Positions 9,421 to 20,100 of a stretch of 37,699 nt of DNA are shown here, piece by piece (the stretch's first letter is position 1; the number at the start of each line of letters is the position of its first letter). Made by a program: the position numbers and the translations under genes. The notes beneath the pieces were generated by a model. The model saw only the letters and a list, made by a program, of their open reading frames with translations. It did not search any database and had not been told where the DNA came from. The stretch comes from Cymbomonas tetramitiformis (Eukaryota; Chlorophyta; Pyramimonadophyceae; Pyramimonadales; Pyramimonadaceae): assembly GCA_001247695.2 (NCBI GenBank), contig LGRX02030340.1, positions 1 to 37,699 on the forward strand, read 5' to 3'.

Positions 9421-9995
9421 TCAAGTTGGATGTGTTCGAAGGTGCATTTTGTATTCCGTTGGCAGTACGGGCAGTTTTCAGTCCCGATTTTCCCCAGCTT
9501 AAATAAACGTGCTGGAGAGGCTTGAAGACCCAGGAGTTCTCTGCTTCTAGAAGCGGTGAAAGCTTTAGGTGTTATTTTGGAAATATCTTTAGTGGGGGCG
9601 GTGTTATTCTCGTTGAGCATTCTCAGGTACTTCCCTTGAGACCGTAGAGTTCTCCAATTATGATAGTGTGAGAGTCGCTGAATTCTTCTAATGTGACTAC
9701 GGATATCGCCTAAAATAGGGACCTCAAAAAAGAATAACGAGAAGGGCAGTATACATATATATACATGTATGCGGCCACCGTTCGTGTGGCGACGAACCAC
9801 TCTCTTATATCGTAAATACTCGTCCAGTTTCGGCAGATCCTGATTACGCCGACATCGATTAATCACCAACTTCATGATATGCCGTTGGTTAGCATGGCGA
9901 TATCCACGCGTGTGTTCAAAAGGAACAACCATTGGGCATGGTCGTTCCCGGCTACCATATACTAGACGAACACGGCCATGCCCGTCCAGGTTCAC
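9360..9995 (-). pseudogene. C-terminal part of a non-LTR-type reverse transcriptase protein (zinc finger)
   Basis: A 211-codon frame without its own ATG (the first usable codon is GTG). The second half reads like the end of LINE-type ORF2 proteins: RSRELLGLQASPARLFKLGK, then CPYC...C...FEH...LEC, the Cys/His cluster that follows reverse transcriptase/RNase H in many non-LTR elements. No catalytic reverse transcriptase motif is present, so this is a 5'-truncated piece. A TAG precedes the frame at the edge of the MITE at 10011-10345. At 9420 the frame is replaced by the methyltransferase frame, right after the last zinc-finger Cys. The family assignment is moderate. Confidence 0.45.
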
Positions 9996-10010
9996 ACGGA
10001 CCGACCTCTA

Positions 10011-10345
10011 CAGTAATCACTCACCTTTAAGAAAACCGGAGATTTGGGGTCAGCCAGCTAATTCCACCAACTTGCGTACCCCCGCCGGCGCCAGCGTCCT
10101 ATGGAATCGGTAAGAATTAGCAAGTATTTTCTTTCAATCAGCCAACAATTCTCTTAAAAGTCCAATGATAAACACTTAAAAAGGCGACATTTTCAAAATT
10201 TTCCGCTGCGGCGCCAGACCATATTTCTTATTTTCGAGGATTCCATAGCTCAAAAAAACCAGCCAGCTTTTCTCGACAACTTCGGTACCCCCAAAAGCTG
10301 GCTGGTTTCTTATCGCCGGGTTTTCTTAAAGGTGAGTGATTACTG
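10011..10345. mobile_element. 335-bp TA-flanked MITE
   Basis: Perfect 27-bp terminal inverted repeats beginning CAGTAATCACTCACCTTTAA, flanked by TA at 10009-10010 and 10346-10347, as for Tc1/mariner-type elements. The inner ends continue with imperfectly matched AAGAAA/CAGCCAGC segments. No ORF, so non-autonomous. The CAGTAA ends and AAGAAA subterminal motif are shared with the 4843-5530 element, suggesting one superfamily or a common transposase. Confidence 0.85.
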
Positions 10346-11004
10346 TATAAACTTGGACATATATGCACCAAGAGAGCAACAGGGAACCATACCTTTATAG
10401 AATGATCTTGTGTGACGTGACTTCCTTGACTATAGTCGAAAGCCTGCCCACCAAACGTCCTAAGTAATGGATTTGTCGAGTCATCATCCCTTGCTTGGCC
10501 ATGCCGCGCAGGATCCTCGGAGGATGGCGAAAATATCGTTTCGGAACATCACCAAATACACATGGGCTTTCAACTTCTTCGCCTTCCCGTCCATGGACAG
10601 TTTCAACAACTTCCATTCGCAGATCGACTCTGCATGCGCTCCTCGTTTCTGCTCCCGACCAGTGTCAATATTTAGCATCGAAGGGCTGGTGGTAGCTAAC
10701 GAGCACATGGCATGGCATTGTCCCTTAAGTATGGCCGAGCACTTATATATGGAAAATGGATCGACGGCTGGTGGCAGCTAAGAACTGGCTGGTGGTAGCT
10801 ATCACTTACACGTCGGATTTTGTGGGCACTGCTCCCGATCGTGTTCCGTGGATCCGTACCATATTTCTCTTTTGACTTTTCTGAGAATTTTTGGCTGGCC
10901 GATCGCGGATCGGGGACACTTCCGCAAGACAAAGTCGAGTGAGGGTCAGTGAGAGTGACAATCGGAAATGCCAAATGATTTAGGATGATAGGAACAGTAT
11001 GAGT
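10346..11004. other. No firmly supported gene
   Basis: A minus-strand frame over about 10484-10708 (CEWKLLKLSMDGKAKKLKAH) is mildly protein-like and changes frame near 10500. It could be an upstream remnant of the element at 7.8-10 kb, but I cannot support a product. Confidence 0.25.
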
Positions 11005-11169
11005 ATGAGTACTCTGGCTTGCCAGAGGTTACGAGCTTCGGCCGCTGCGCGGCCGATCGCGCGATTCTCGACAGACAACAATGGAAAGCAGCTCGTAACC
11101 TCCGGTGTAATACAGAAAAATAAAAAAATCCTTAAAAAAGTGAAAAAATCGCGTCCGGAGGCTCGTGGC
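11005..11169 (+). CDS. Possible first exon with mitochondrial-type presequence
   Basis: From the ATG at 11005 the peptide MSTLACQRLRASAAARPIAR followed by FST has the features of a mitochondrial targeting peptide: Arg-rich, no acidic residues, Ala/Ser-rich, and an RF-ST cleavage-like site. It continues into a Lys-rich stretch (NKKILKKVKKSRPEARG). The frame stays open to 11244, but composition changes after about 11170, so a splice donor may fall there. I found no downstream exon to join. It overlaps a strong inverted repeat (11025-11102), which could instead explain the open frame. Confidence 0.25.
11025..11102. repeat. 13-bp perfect inverted repeat with GC-rich core
   Basis: GAGGTTACGAGCT (11025-11037) pairs with AGCTCGTAACCTC (11090-11102). 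The loop holds a further palindrome, CGGCCGCTGCGCGGCCG. Confidence 0.7.
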
Positions 11170-11244
11170 GTGGTCTCAGCCAGAGTAGAGGATGAGTATC
11201 AAATCATATTTATGTTTAATGTTATTTCTCGACGCATCGATTGA

Positions 11245-13030
11245 CACCTTATTACAGCAAGCCTTGATAAGTGCAGTGCCACCCGACCGTGTCACAGTAC
11301 CTGTAATTGGTATTGCTGTCGTGTGCATATTTCATTTACGTTTCACAGTGATAGATTGCCCCGTCCCAGCGCTATCCATAGATGTACATACTATTCGTTA
11401 CTCACGGAGCATAAAATAACCAGCTGCTACAGCGGAAAATTTGTCGAGTCAGCCTGAGTCTGAAACCATCGTTCAAAGTTTCTCAATGCATGGTGCCTAA
11501 GAGCCAGGAATAATGATAGTCAAAGAAACTCACGCTGAGGACTGCGAGGCGGTTTTCGCTCACTTGACATCAAGGTATGCGTTTTGTTCTTCTCTCCAGT
11601 ATCTGCGAATAGTTTTTCAAGCGCGCATCGGTGTTCCCGTTCCTGCACTCACCTCGCGTCCGGGACGTCTCCTCCTACAGCAAACAAAAGCGTCTGAAGC
11701 TCAATATCCCTGACACTATTTTTATTAGCGCTAAGGTACGCTGCACTGCGTTTGAAGAGAAACGTCGGCGGAATATTTGTGCGAAGGAAGTCGAGTTTTG
11801 ACAAGCCTTTCGTTTATGCCACTTTCCAGTCAGTATGTGCTCAATAAATTCCCTCGCTTCCGTCCTTTTCCTGCAATCGCTACTGGTCTTGCCAATTGCA
11901 CGAAGAAAAAAACTTCAGCTCTTGGCGCACGAGAAATTCAGGTGGAGCCATTATACAGGTCTTACACGTATCACAAGGGAGAAGGGTGGTTGGCGCGCAC
12001 GCTTTTTGTTTCAGGACCCTCAACTGGTGTTTTAGTATGATGAAATGTTCGGTTATCTCGATAGTATTCATTTCTACGAGCGGTGCACGTTTTACTTCTT
12101 TCCCATGCTCTTGTTGACTTGCATTTGTCTTGCGCCTGCGCGCAGGGGTTGCCGATATCAAGATATGCCAATAACCAGCAGGTTCGCCCACGGCCTCTCA
12201 ACATGCAACGCAGAGGCTCAGGAAACCGAATGATATATTTTGCTTCTCGCATTTTTTTAAGTGCTTTCGTACCTCCCGCTTTCTGTTGGAGTGATTATTT
12301 TATTTGGCTTCCGGCTTGCTCCCGAAAACACCGATTTCCACATAATCGAAGCGCACTGGTTACCGCGGTGCGCTGTGAGAGTCGCGCGACGCAGCTCTGT
12401 GGGTCCTTTGGCGCTGCTCTGAGGACTGCACGGCACAAGGTGCTTTGAGGGCGCTGCACTGTCGCCACATGTCCACGCGGTCTGTTGCCTTTCGCCTTCC
12501 GAGTCTTGGGGTGACGCGCCGCGTGTACCACAGGGAATCGTTCGCCGCTGGCCGGCCCAGCAGCTCAAGGTGGCTCTCTACGATGATTTCCGCCTATCTA
12601 CGGTGTCCGCTCGCGCGGATGCCATTGCACAAGATGCATCTACCCCCGTCGCCATCGCGAGGTGCGTCCACTCATTCTCTCCAGCGACTCGCGCTTCTCG
12701 CAGCCCGTTGCTCACAGAATAAAACCGTCCAGTCCCTGCACTGATAAACCAAGCCCAAGTCACAACTCCTCTTCTGCTTCCCGCTGCCTCGACCCATAAG
12801 TGGCCTTGAGCGACTGCCGCCAGCCCCGTGCTTGTGTTATCTGCGCGACCCAACCACCCGTGTTTGCGGTGCCTGCGCGAAGCAATATTCGGTGCTCGTG
12901 CGGCTCAGCAGTCCGAACTCACGGTGCCTGCGTGATCCAACCCAGCAATCTTACAGCCATGTGGCGTAGTTTTTTCTATCTGCTTCAGATGTCGTGAATT
13001 GAAGTTGCAAGTACTGGTTCGCTCTGAAAG
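11245..13030. other. Long stretch without a supported gene
   Basis: Several overlapping frames of 60-120 codons on both strands, none with domain motifs or a composition that stands out. No tandem repeat or RNA gene is visible. It may be intron or intergenic DNA. Confidence 0.4.
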
Positions 13031-13975
13031 TACTAGTCGGCCTCTTGGGCTCAGCGGGCGCGAGGAGGCACCGTGAGCGGCTCTTTGGGCTTTATCGGGC
13101 GCGAGGAGGCACCGTGAGCGGCTCTTTGGGCTTTATCGGGCGCGAGGAGGCACCGTGAGCGGCTCTTTGGGCTCAGCGGGCGCCGAGGAGGCACCGTGAG
13201 CGCTCTTTGGGGGCTCAGCGGGGCGCGAGGAGGCACCGTGAGCGGCTCTTTGAGTTGCTCCGAGGGCGCGAGGAGGCACCGTGGCGGCTCTTTGGGCTTA
13301 TCGAGGCGCGAGGAGGCACCGTGAGGCGGCTCTTTGGGCTTTATCGGGCGCGAGGAGGCACCGTGAGAGAGCGGCTCTTGGGCTCAGCCCGGGCGCGAGG
13401 AGGCACCGTGAGAGCTGAGGCTCTTTGGCTCTCAGCGGGCGCCGAGGAGGCACCGTGAAAGCGGCTCTTTGGAGCTTTATCGGGCGCGAGGAGGCACCGT
13501 GAGCGGCTCTTTAGGCTCAGCGGGCGCGGGAGGCACCGTGAGCGGCTCTTTGGAGGCTCAGCGGGCGCGAGGAGGCACCGTGGCGCTCTTTGGGCTTTAT
13601 CGGGGCGCGAGGAGGCTCCGTGAGCGGCGCTTTGGGCTCAGCGGGCGCGAGGAGGCACCGTGAGCGGCTCTTTGGGCTCAGCGGGCGCGAGGAGGCACCG
13701 TGAGCGGCGCTTTGGGCTCAGCGGGCGCGAGGAGGCACCGTGAGCGGCTCTTTGGGCTCAGCGGGCGCGAGGAGGCACCGTGAGCGGCGCTTTGGGCTCA
13801 GCGGGCGCGAGGAGGCACCGTGAGCGGCTCTTTGGGCTCAGCGGGCGCGAGGAGGCACCGTGAGCGGCTCTTTGGGCTCAGCGGGCGCGAGGAGGCACCG
13901 TGAGCGGCTCTTTGGGCTCAGCGGGCGCGAGGAGGCACCGTGAGCGGCTCTTTGGGCTCAGCGGGCGTGAGTCGC
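13031..13975. repeat. 40-bp GC-rich minisatellite, about 22 copies
   Basis: The unit is GGGCGCGAGGAGGCACCGTG + AGCGGCTCTTTGGGCTCAGC. Copies before about 13620 vary by small indels and by TTTATC versus CTCAGC. Those from about 13630 to 13960 are nearly uniform 40-mers. In 13620-13820 the variants GGCGCTTTGGG and GGCTCTTTGGG alternate, giving an 80-bp higher-order unit. Open frames through the array are a by-product of the repeat. Confidence 0.95.
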
Positions 13976-13989
13976 TGCTCTTCTGTGTA

Positions 13990-14121
13990 ATGAGCAGATA
14001 CCGGGCCACGTCGAACTTACTCACCGCGGACGACCTTGCCCACGTACTGAGAAACCTAACAGCCTTTGGCATTGGATCGAGCAACGCTGTCGAGACGCTT
14101 CAGATCCCGTGGTGCCTGCAG
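13990..14121 (+). CDS. Candidate first exon (MSRYRATSNLLTADDLAHVL)
   Basis: 44 codons from the ATG just after the 40-bp minisatellite to CTGCAG, followed by GTCTCG (a weak donor). The sequence is protein-like (DDLAHVLRNLTAFGIGSSNA) and ends in phase 0, matching the next candidate exon. An AG right after the ATG could instead be an acceptor, so the start is uncertain. Confidence 0.4.
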
Positions 14122-17100
14122 GTCTCGCTTTATCCTTCCCTGCCGGCGCCGCTGAAACTTCTACACTCTCCCTGGCTCTGAGTATTTGCGCTCTTCGCCA
14201 CCATCACTTTTGCGTCGGCCGTACAACCCGAGTATCAGCACAAGACTAGAGTGATCAGGAGGGCGGCCTGCCTCCATGCCGCCGGCTTCAAGTCCAAGCG
14301 CAGCACTATTACGAGGGCTGTGTCGGGTTTCCGTTCACCTTCACAGCCCAGCAGCAAGAAAGTGTGGGGTTGCGCCTCCTTCCAAGGCCCCTGGGGTTTG
14401 GCGCACCCCTTGGAGACCTCTGGTGGGCAAGTGATTCAATCTGATCGGTCGATGCCCACGGTCTTGTGCAGGCGTACGTGCCCCCTGCAGACGACCGGCG
14501 CTATGTCACTTCGTACATGTGGACCGACACGAATGTGGTGTGCGAGACCTTTCAGTCGGAATACTCCCGCGCATACCCCCTGCTGGAAGAGCCCCTCGGA
14601 CACTTCAAGCCCCCCTCCGCACAGGACAGCGTGCTCTATGACGTCGGAGCCTCCTTCCAGGTGAGCGCTCTATGACGTCGGAGCCTCCTTCCAGGTGAGC
14701 GCTCTATGACGTCGGAGCCTCCTTCCAGGTGAGCGCTCTGTGACGTCGGAGCCTCCTTCCAGGTGAGCGCTCTGTGACGTCGGAGCCTCCTTCCAGGTGA
14801 GCGCTCTATGACGTCATAGTGTTCCCTCAGCGCCCTCCACGTCCGCCCAGGGAGGTCTGGTTCCGTGACGTGAGCTCCCTGTGCACGCCTGCTGCCCCCG
14901 TGGGCCCGCAGCCTCCAGAGGGACACTGCACGGCACCCCCGAGGGATCGACCGCAACCCGTGACCCATTGAAGACACCTCTCAAGGCAGGGTCAGCCGGG
15001 CAACGCTATTGGTTGTCCAACTGGGGAGTGGAACGAGGCTCACGGAGAGGGGAGGCGGGCCGGAGGGACGTCCTGGTCTGCAGGTCTCGCCGCAAATAGG
15101 GCTGCAGGTGCGGCAGAGTGTGCTGGCGACGGTGAACTTCGTTCGCTCGGCGCACAGCACCCAGCTGATGGGGATCGTGCTTGAGCACGTGCTAGATGCC
15201 AGTCACCAGCTGTACTTCAACGCATGCTTCGCGGTGTGCTGGCCTGAGGAGAAGGTGCGCTCCGGCAGCGCACTCTCACCCCGTTCTCTGCCCCGCCTCC
15301 GCCGCTCCCAGCGTTCACGTGAGGGTATCACCTCGTTACGCACACTTCTGTGGGCTCTCTGACAAGGCGGCAAGGTCGGCCTCACCTCCACCTCTGGGCG
15401 GGGTGACATTCATGCCTGAGAGACAGTTCCGGTCGCAACAAGCCAAGCAGTGATAAGCATTGAGAGCACTGCTCAAAAGGAAGGATGCTCCTCGGCGGCT
15501 AGGGGAAGTGTGTCAGCTTGATGCTCACGGAGGGCTTCATGGTTTATAACTGGAACGCTGATGGGCGAATAGGGTGTGAGCTTGCTGCAGCGACCGGTGC
15601 ACAGTGACAGCATGCGCCGCCTCTTCTGCACTTTGCCGGACATCCCGTCCTCCAGCAACCCCAGCCAGCAGCCGAGCACCGCCTCCGTGGACACGCGACC
15701 AAGGTGAATTCCGCTCTGCCGAGCACCCCTTGCATACTGCATACCACCAGGGTGGGCACCCCTTGCATGTTACACACCACCAGCGTGGGCGCGCCTTGCA
15801 TGCTACACACCACCAGCGTGGGTACCCCTTGCATGTTACACACCACCAGCGTGGGTACCCCTTGTATACTACACATCACCAGCGTGAGCATTACTTGCAA
15901 ATAACATGATCTTAATGTTAATGATCTGTTCCTCTTCTCCTGACCGGGCAAGAATGACATTGGAGTAACTGCAACACTACAGGCAGGAGGTGGAGGACAG
16001 GCGGATGGACCAGGGAGGGGGTGAGCCGGGAAGATGAAAAAAAGCACAAGGAGGGCACTTGAAGGAGCCGTGCCCGAGGGCGTGTCACGGAAGGTGATTG
16101 TCCGGGGTGTTCTGTCTTGTGGGCACACAGCACCCACCACCTTGGGACACCTAAGACCCCCAGGGTCCCAGCATTCAGAGATCTCAACAGTGCCAGGTGT
16201 GCTTATCTGTGCGCCTCCGGCCACCCGCGAATCTCCAGGCGCATATGTGGCCCAGTTGCGCTGACGTGGCGCGTCTTGCAGAACTAGCTGTGCACCCTTA
16301 GTGCCTGGCAGAGGGTATGACGCTTACACTCTGGATGTGGGCGGCGCTGGGGCCACAAAGGGGGATGTAATAACAGTGTGAAACTTCCCCATCATGGAGG
16401 GCTCTCATCTGGCTCGATGCCTCGAGACCCCACCTGCTCGCCACCGGGCCGCCTGGCTCGATGCCTCGAGACCCCACCTGCTCGCCACCGGGCCGCCTGG
16501 CTCGATGCCTCGAGACCCCACCTGCTCGCCACCGGGCCGCCTGGCTCGATGCCTCGAGACCCCACCTGCTCGCCACTGGTTGACCCTCTGTCGGGTAAGT
16601 GCCGCTCCTGGGGACAAAGCAAACCGCTGGTGCAGAGAGAGGCGGGGTTTGCGCAGCAGTGGGGTGCCCGGCTGCCATCTCATCGCGTACACCAGCCTGA
16701 TTGTTTGCCCAGGTGTGTGAACAGCAATGGCGTTGATGGTGCATCATCATCGGAGGCCTTTCACCACGGGAGCAGCACTGCTCGAGGGGCCCACGACTCC
16801 ATGCCACCCAGTGTGGAAAACTCCCAAGCTTTTATTGGTGAGCACCCTGCCCTACCGCTCCTTCTGCCCTACCCCACCTCGCTCCATTCCCCCTCAACCC
16901 GCCCCCTGCGTCTTCCTATTCCAAGTGCATCACCGTGGAGCTGTCTGCCTGTGTGATGCGCGCTGCAGGGGGGCAGCCTCGGGCGCTACCTGGCTGCGGA
17001 GTCGGACAGTGGTGACCCGAAGGAGAGTTGAATGCCTCGGGAATCAGCGAGGAGGGGTGAGATGTGAAGCAGCGAGGAGGGGTGAGATGGGAAGCAGCGA

Positions 17101-20100
17101 GGAGGGGTGAGATGGGGAAGCAGCGAGAGGGGTGAGATGGAAGCAGCGAGGAGGGGTGAGATGTGAAGCAGCGAGGAGGGGTGAGATGGGAAGCAGCGAG
17201 GAGGGGTGAGATGGGAAGCAGCGAGGAGGGGTGAGATGTGAAGCAGCGAGGAGGGGTGAGATGGGAAGCAGCGAGAGGGGTGAGATGGGAAGCAGCGAGG
17301 GGAGGGGTGAGATGTGAAGAACGAGCAGGGGTGAGATGGAAGCAGCGAGGAGGGGTGAGATGGGAAGCAGCGAGGAGGGGTGAGATGGGTCTGGTTGCTC
17401 CGCGCCGCCCGGGCTGCTTGGCGTTGCCCCGAGGATCGGAGGGCGTCGCGGTGGCTCCTAGCCCACGATCACAGGTTCCGATCTGAGCAAGCCAGCCAGC
17501 CAGCCTCCGAGCGACCGGGTGCAAGGGGGGGGGCTTGGCAGGGTCCGAGTCCAGCCGCAGCAGCCACTTTAGCCCCCATAAGGGGAAGAGGTCCGTCACC
17601 ACGGAGTTGCCCTCGAGACCTCCATGCCCTCCTCCTCTTCTCCCGATTATGCCACAGCCTGTGCTCACACAAGTTCCTTGTGGCGCCGCGCGCACCTCTC
17701 CAGAATTAGGGCAAAACCGCTGCATTACATCGCCGTGCAGCACATGCTCTGCGCCCGACCATCTTGCCACGTCAGCGTGCAGTGGGTAGATGGTGGTTGA
17801 AAGTTGACGAAGAAAGGAAGTGGGCCTGAAGCAGCACCGTGGCATGCACCCACACGCATGCTGTGAAATACTGCTGGCGATGTGGCACGAGCCGAGCCTG
17901 GCGATCATCGCGAGACAGGGTGCCAGATCTCTGGGCATTGCATGTGAGAACCCTAAACGCAGCAGCAGGGGAGACGGCTGTGAGCCCAGCAGCGGGGGGA
18001 GACGGCTGTGAGCCCAGCAGCGGGGGAGACGGCTGTGAGCCCAGCAGCTGGGAGACGGCTAAGAGCCCAAGAGCTGGGGAGACGGCTGTGAGCCCAGCAG
18101 CGGGGGAGACGGCTGTGAGCCCAGCGGCGGGGGAGACGGCTGTGAGCCCAGCAGCGGGGGAGACGGCTGTGAGCCCAGCAGCGGGGGAGACGGCTGTGAC
18201 CCCAGCAGCGGGGGAGACGGCTGTGACCCCAGCAGCGGGGGAGACGGCTGCGACCCCAGCAGCGGGGGAGACGGATGCGACCCAGCAGCGGGGGAGACGG
18301 CTGTGAACCCAGCAGCGGGGGAACGGCTGCGACCCCAGCAGCGGGGGAGACGGCTGTGAACCCAGCAGCGGGGGAGACGGCTGTGACCCCAGCAGCGGGG
18401 GAGGACGGCTGTGAACCCAGCAGCGGGAGACGGCTGTGAGCCCAGCTTGACGGGGAGGCGGCTGTGAGCCCAGGCGGCGGAGGAGACGGCTGTGAGCCCA
18501 GCAGCGGGAGGCAGGCTGTGAGCCCAGCAGCGGGGGAGACGGCTGTGAGCCCAGCGGCGGGGAGACGGCTGTGAGCCCGTGAGGCGGGAGGCGGCTGTGA
18601 ACCCAGCGGCGGGGACGGCTGTGAACCCAGCAGCGGGGAGACGGCTGTGAGCCCGAGCGGCGGGGGAGCGGCTGTGAACCCAGTGGCGGGAGACGGCTGT
18701 GAGCCGCGGTGGGGAGACAGCTGTGAACCCAGCAGCGGGGGGAGACGGCTGTGACCCCAGCAGCGGGGAGGCGGCTGTGACCCAGCAGCGGGGGAGGCGG
18801 CTGTGACCGCAGCCCCGAAGGGGAAGGCGACTGTGACCCCAGCAGCGGGGGAGACGAGCTGTGAAGCCAGCGGCGGGGGAGACGGCTGTGACCCCAGCAG
18901 CGAGGGGAGACGGCTGTGTGAGCCCAGCAGCGGGGAGAACGGCTGTGAACCCAGCAGCGGGGAGACGGCTGTGAACCCAGCGGTGGGGGAGACGGCTGTG
19001 AACCCAGCAGCGGTGGGGGAGACGGCTGTGAGCCCAGCAGCGGGGGAGACGGCTGTGAACCCAGCGGTGGGGGAGACGACTGTGAACCCAGCGGTGGGGG
19101 AGACGGCTGTGAACCCAGCAGCGGGGGGAGACTGGCTGTGAGCCCAGCGGCGGGGAGACGGCTGTAAACCCAGCAGCGGGGAGACGCTCTGAGCCCAGCG
19201 GCGGGGGAGACGGCCAGAGACAAGCGGCGGGGAGACGGCTGTGAACCCAGCAGCGGGGGGACGGCTGTGAACCCAGCAGCGAGGGCTGTGAACCCAGCGG
19301 GAGACGGCCTTGAGCCCAGCAGCGGGGGAGACGGCTGTGAGCCCAGCAGCGGGGGAGACGGATGGTCTTTAATGGGGCCAAGTGGGGTTGCTGGACATGA
19401 ACGGGCAGATTTGGGCTGGATTCCACCCTGGCAGCCATGTTGTCGCCGCGGTACTCCGAGGCCAGCATGTGGGGCAGTAAGACGGGTGAGTGCACTGCAC
19501 CCTGGGTGACCGAGAGAGCCAGGCACTCCTTTTCAAAGGCTCTTGGCACCACTGCAAGGAGAGCCTAGCCGCGTGAAGCACTTTGGGGAGAAGCCCAGCC
19601 CCGAAATCCACTTTGGGGAAACCTTAGCCATACGATTCATTTGGTTCCTTCAATGGGTATCCGCCATCGGGCAATGGGAAGGGAGGGTCTGAGCCGGCCT
19701 GGACCGTAACGCGCATCGGGTGCTGGGCGTTGTTGTGCCTCTGACCGTGATGACATCGATGACACGGGAATGCGCGCCGGTGTGAAGGGGCGGGACATCC
19801 CCGGCAGGCGGAGAAGCTGAGCGAGTTGGGGCAGAGCGGGCTCAGTCTGCGCGACGCAGGTGGTGAGGACGGGGGTCTTAGTGGCATACGGGATGCCGCT
19901 GGATGTGCAGGGCCAGGGCCGCACGACGCGATGAACCGTGGGGCAGCAGCGTTGGTGAATACCGGTCGGCCGCCCCCGACCTTCACGATGGGCGGGGGCA
20001 GCCATAAGTGTAAGCGGCATTGCTGCAAGCCCTTCCTGATCGGAGAGCTCAGCTACCGGTGCGCCCTCCTCAGCCCGCCGTGTGCCACGACGCGCACAGC

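Noticed and set aside
13051..13663. ORFs through the 40-bp array
   Set aside because: Low-complexity frames produced by the repeat unit, present on both strands.
15985..16022. Short exon (QEVEDRRMDQGG)
   Set aside because: It has an acceptor-like CTACAG and a GTGAGC, but its length breaks the phase between the 15703 and 16713 edges.
16916..17938. Minus-strand 340-codon ORF
   Set aside because: Largely SHLTPPRCF repeats from the 25-bp minisatellite, overlapping + strand exon candidates.
17772..19552. Minus-strand ORFs of 584 and 497 codons
   Set aside because: They are translations of the 27-bp minisatellite (GSQPSPPLL-type repeats), and open frames exist on both strands.
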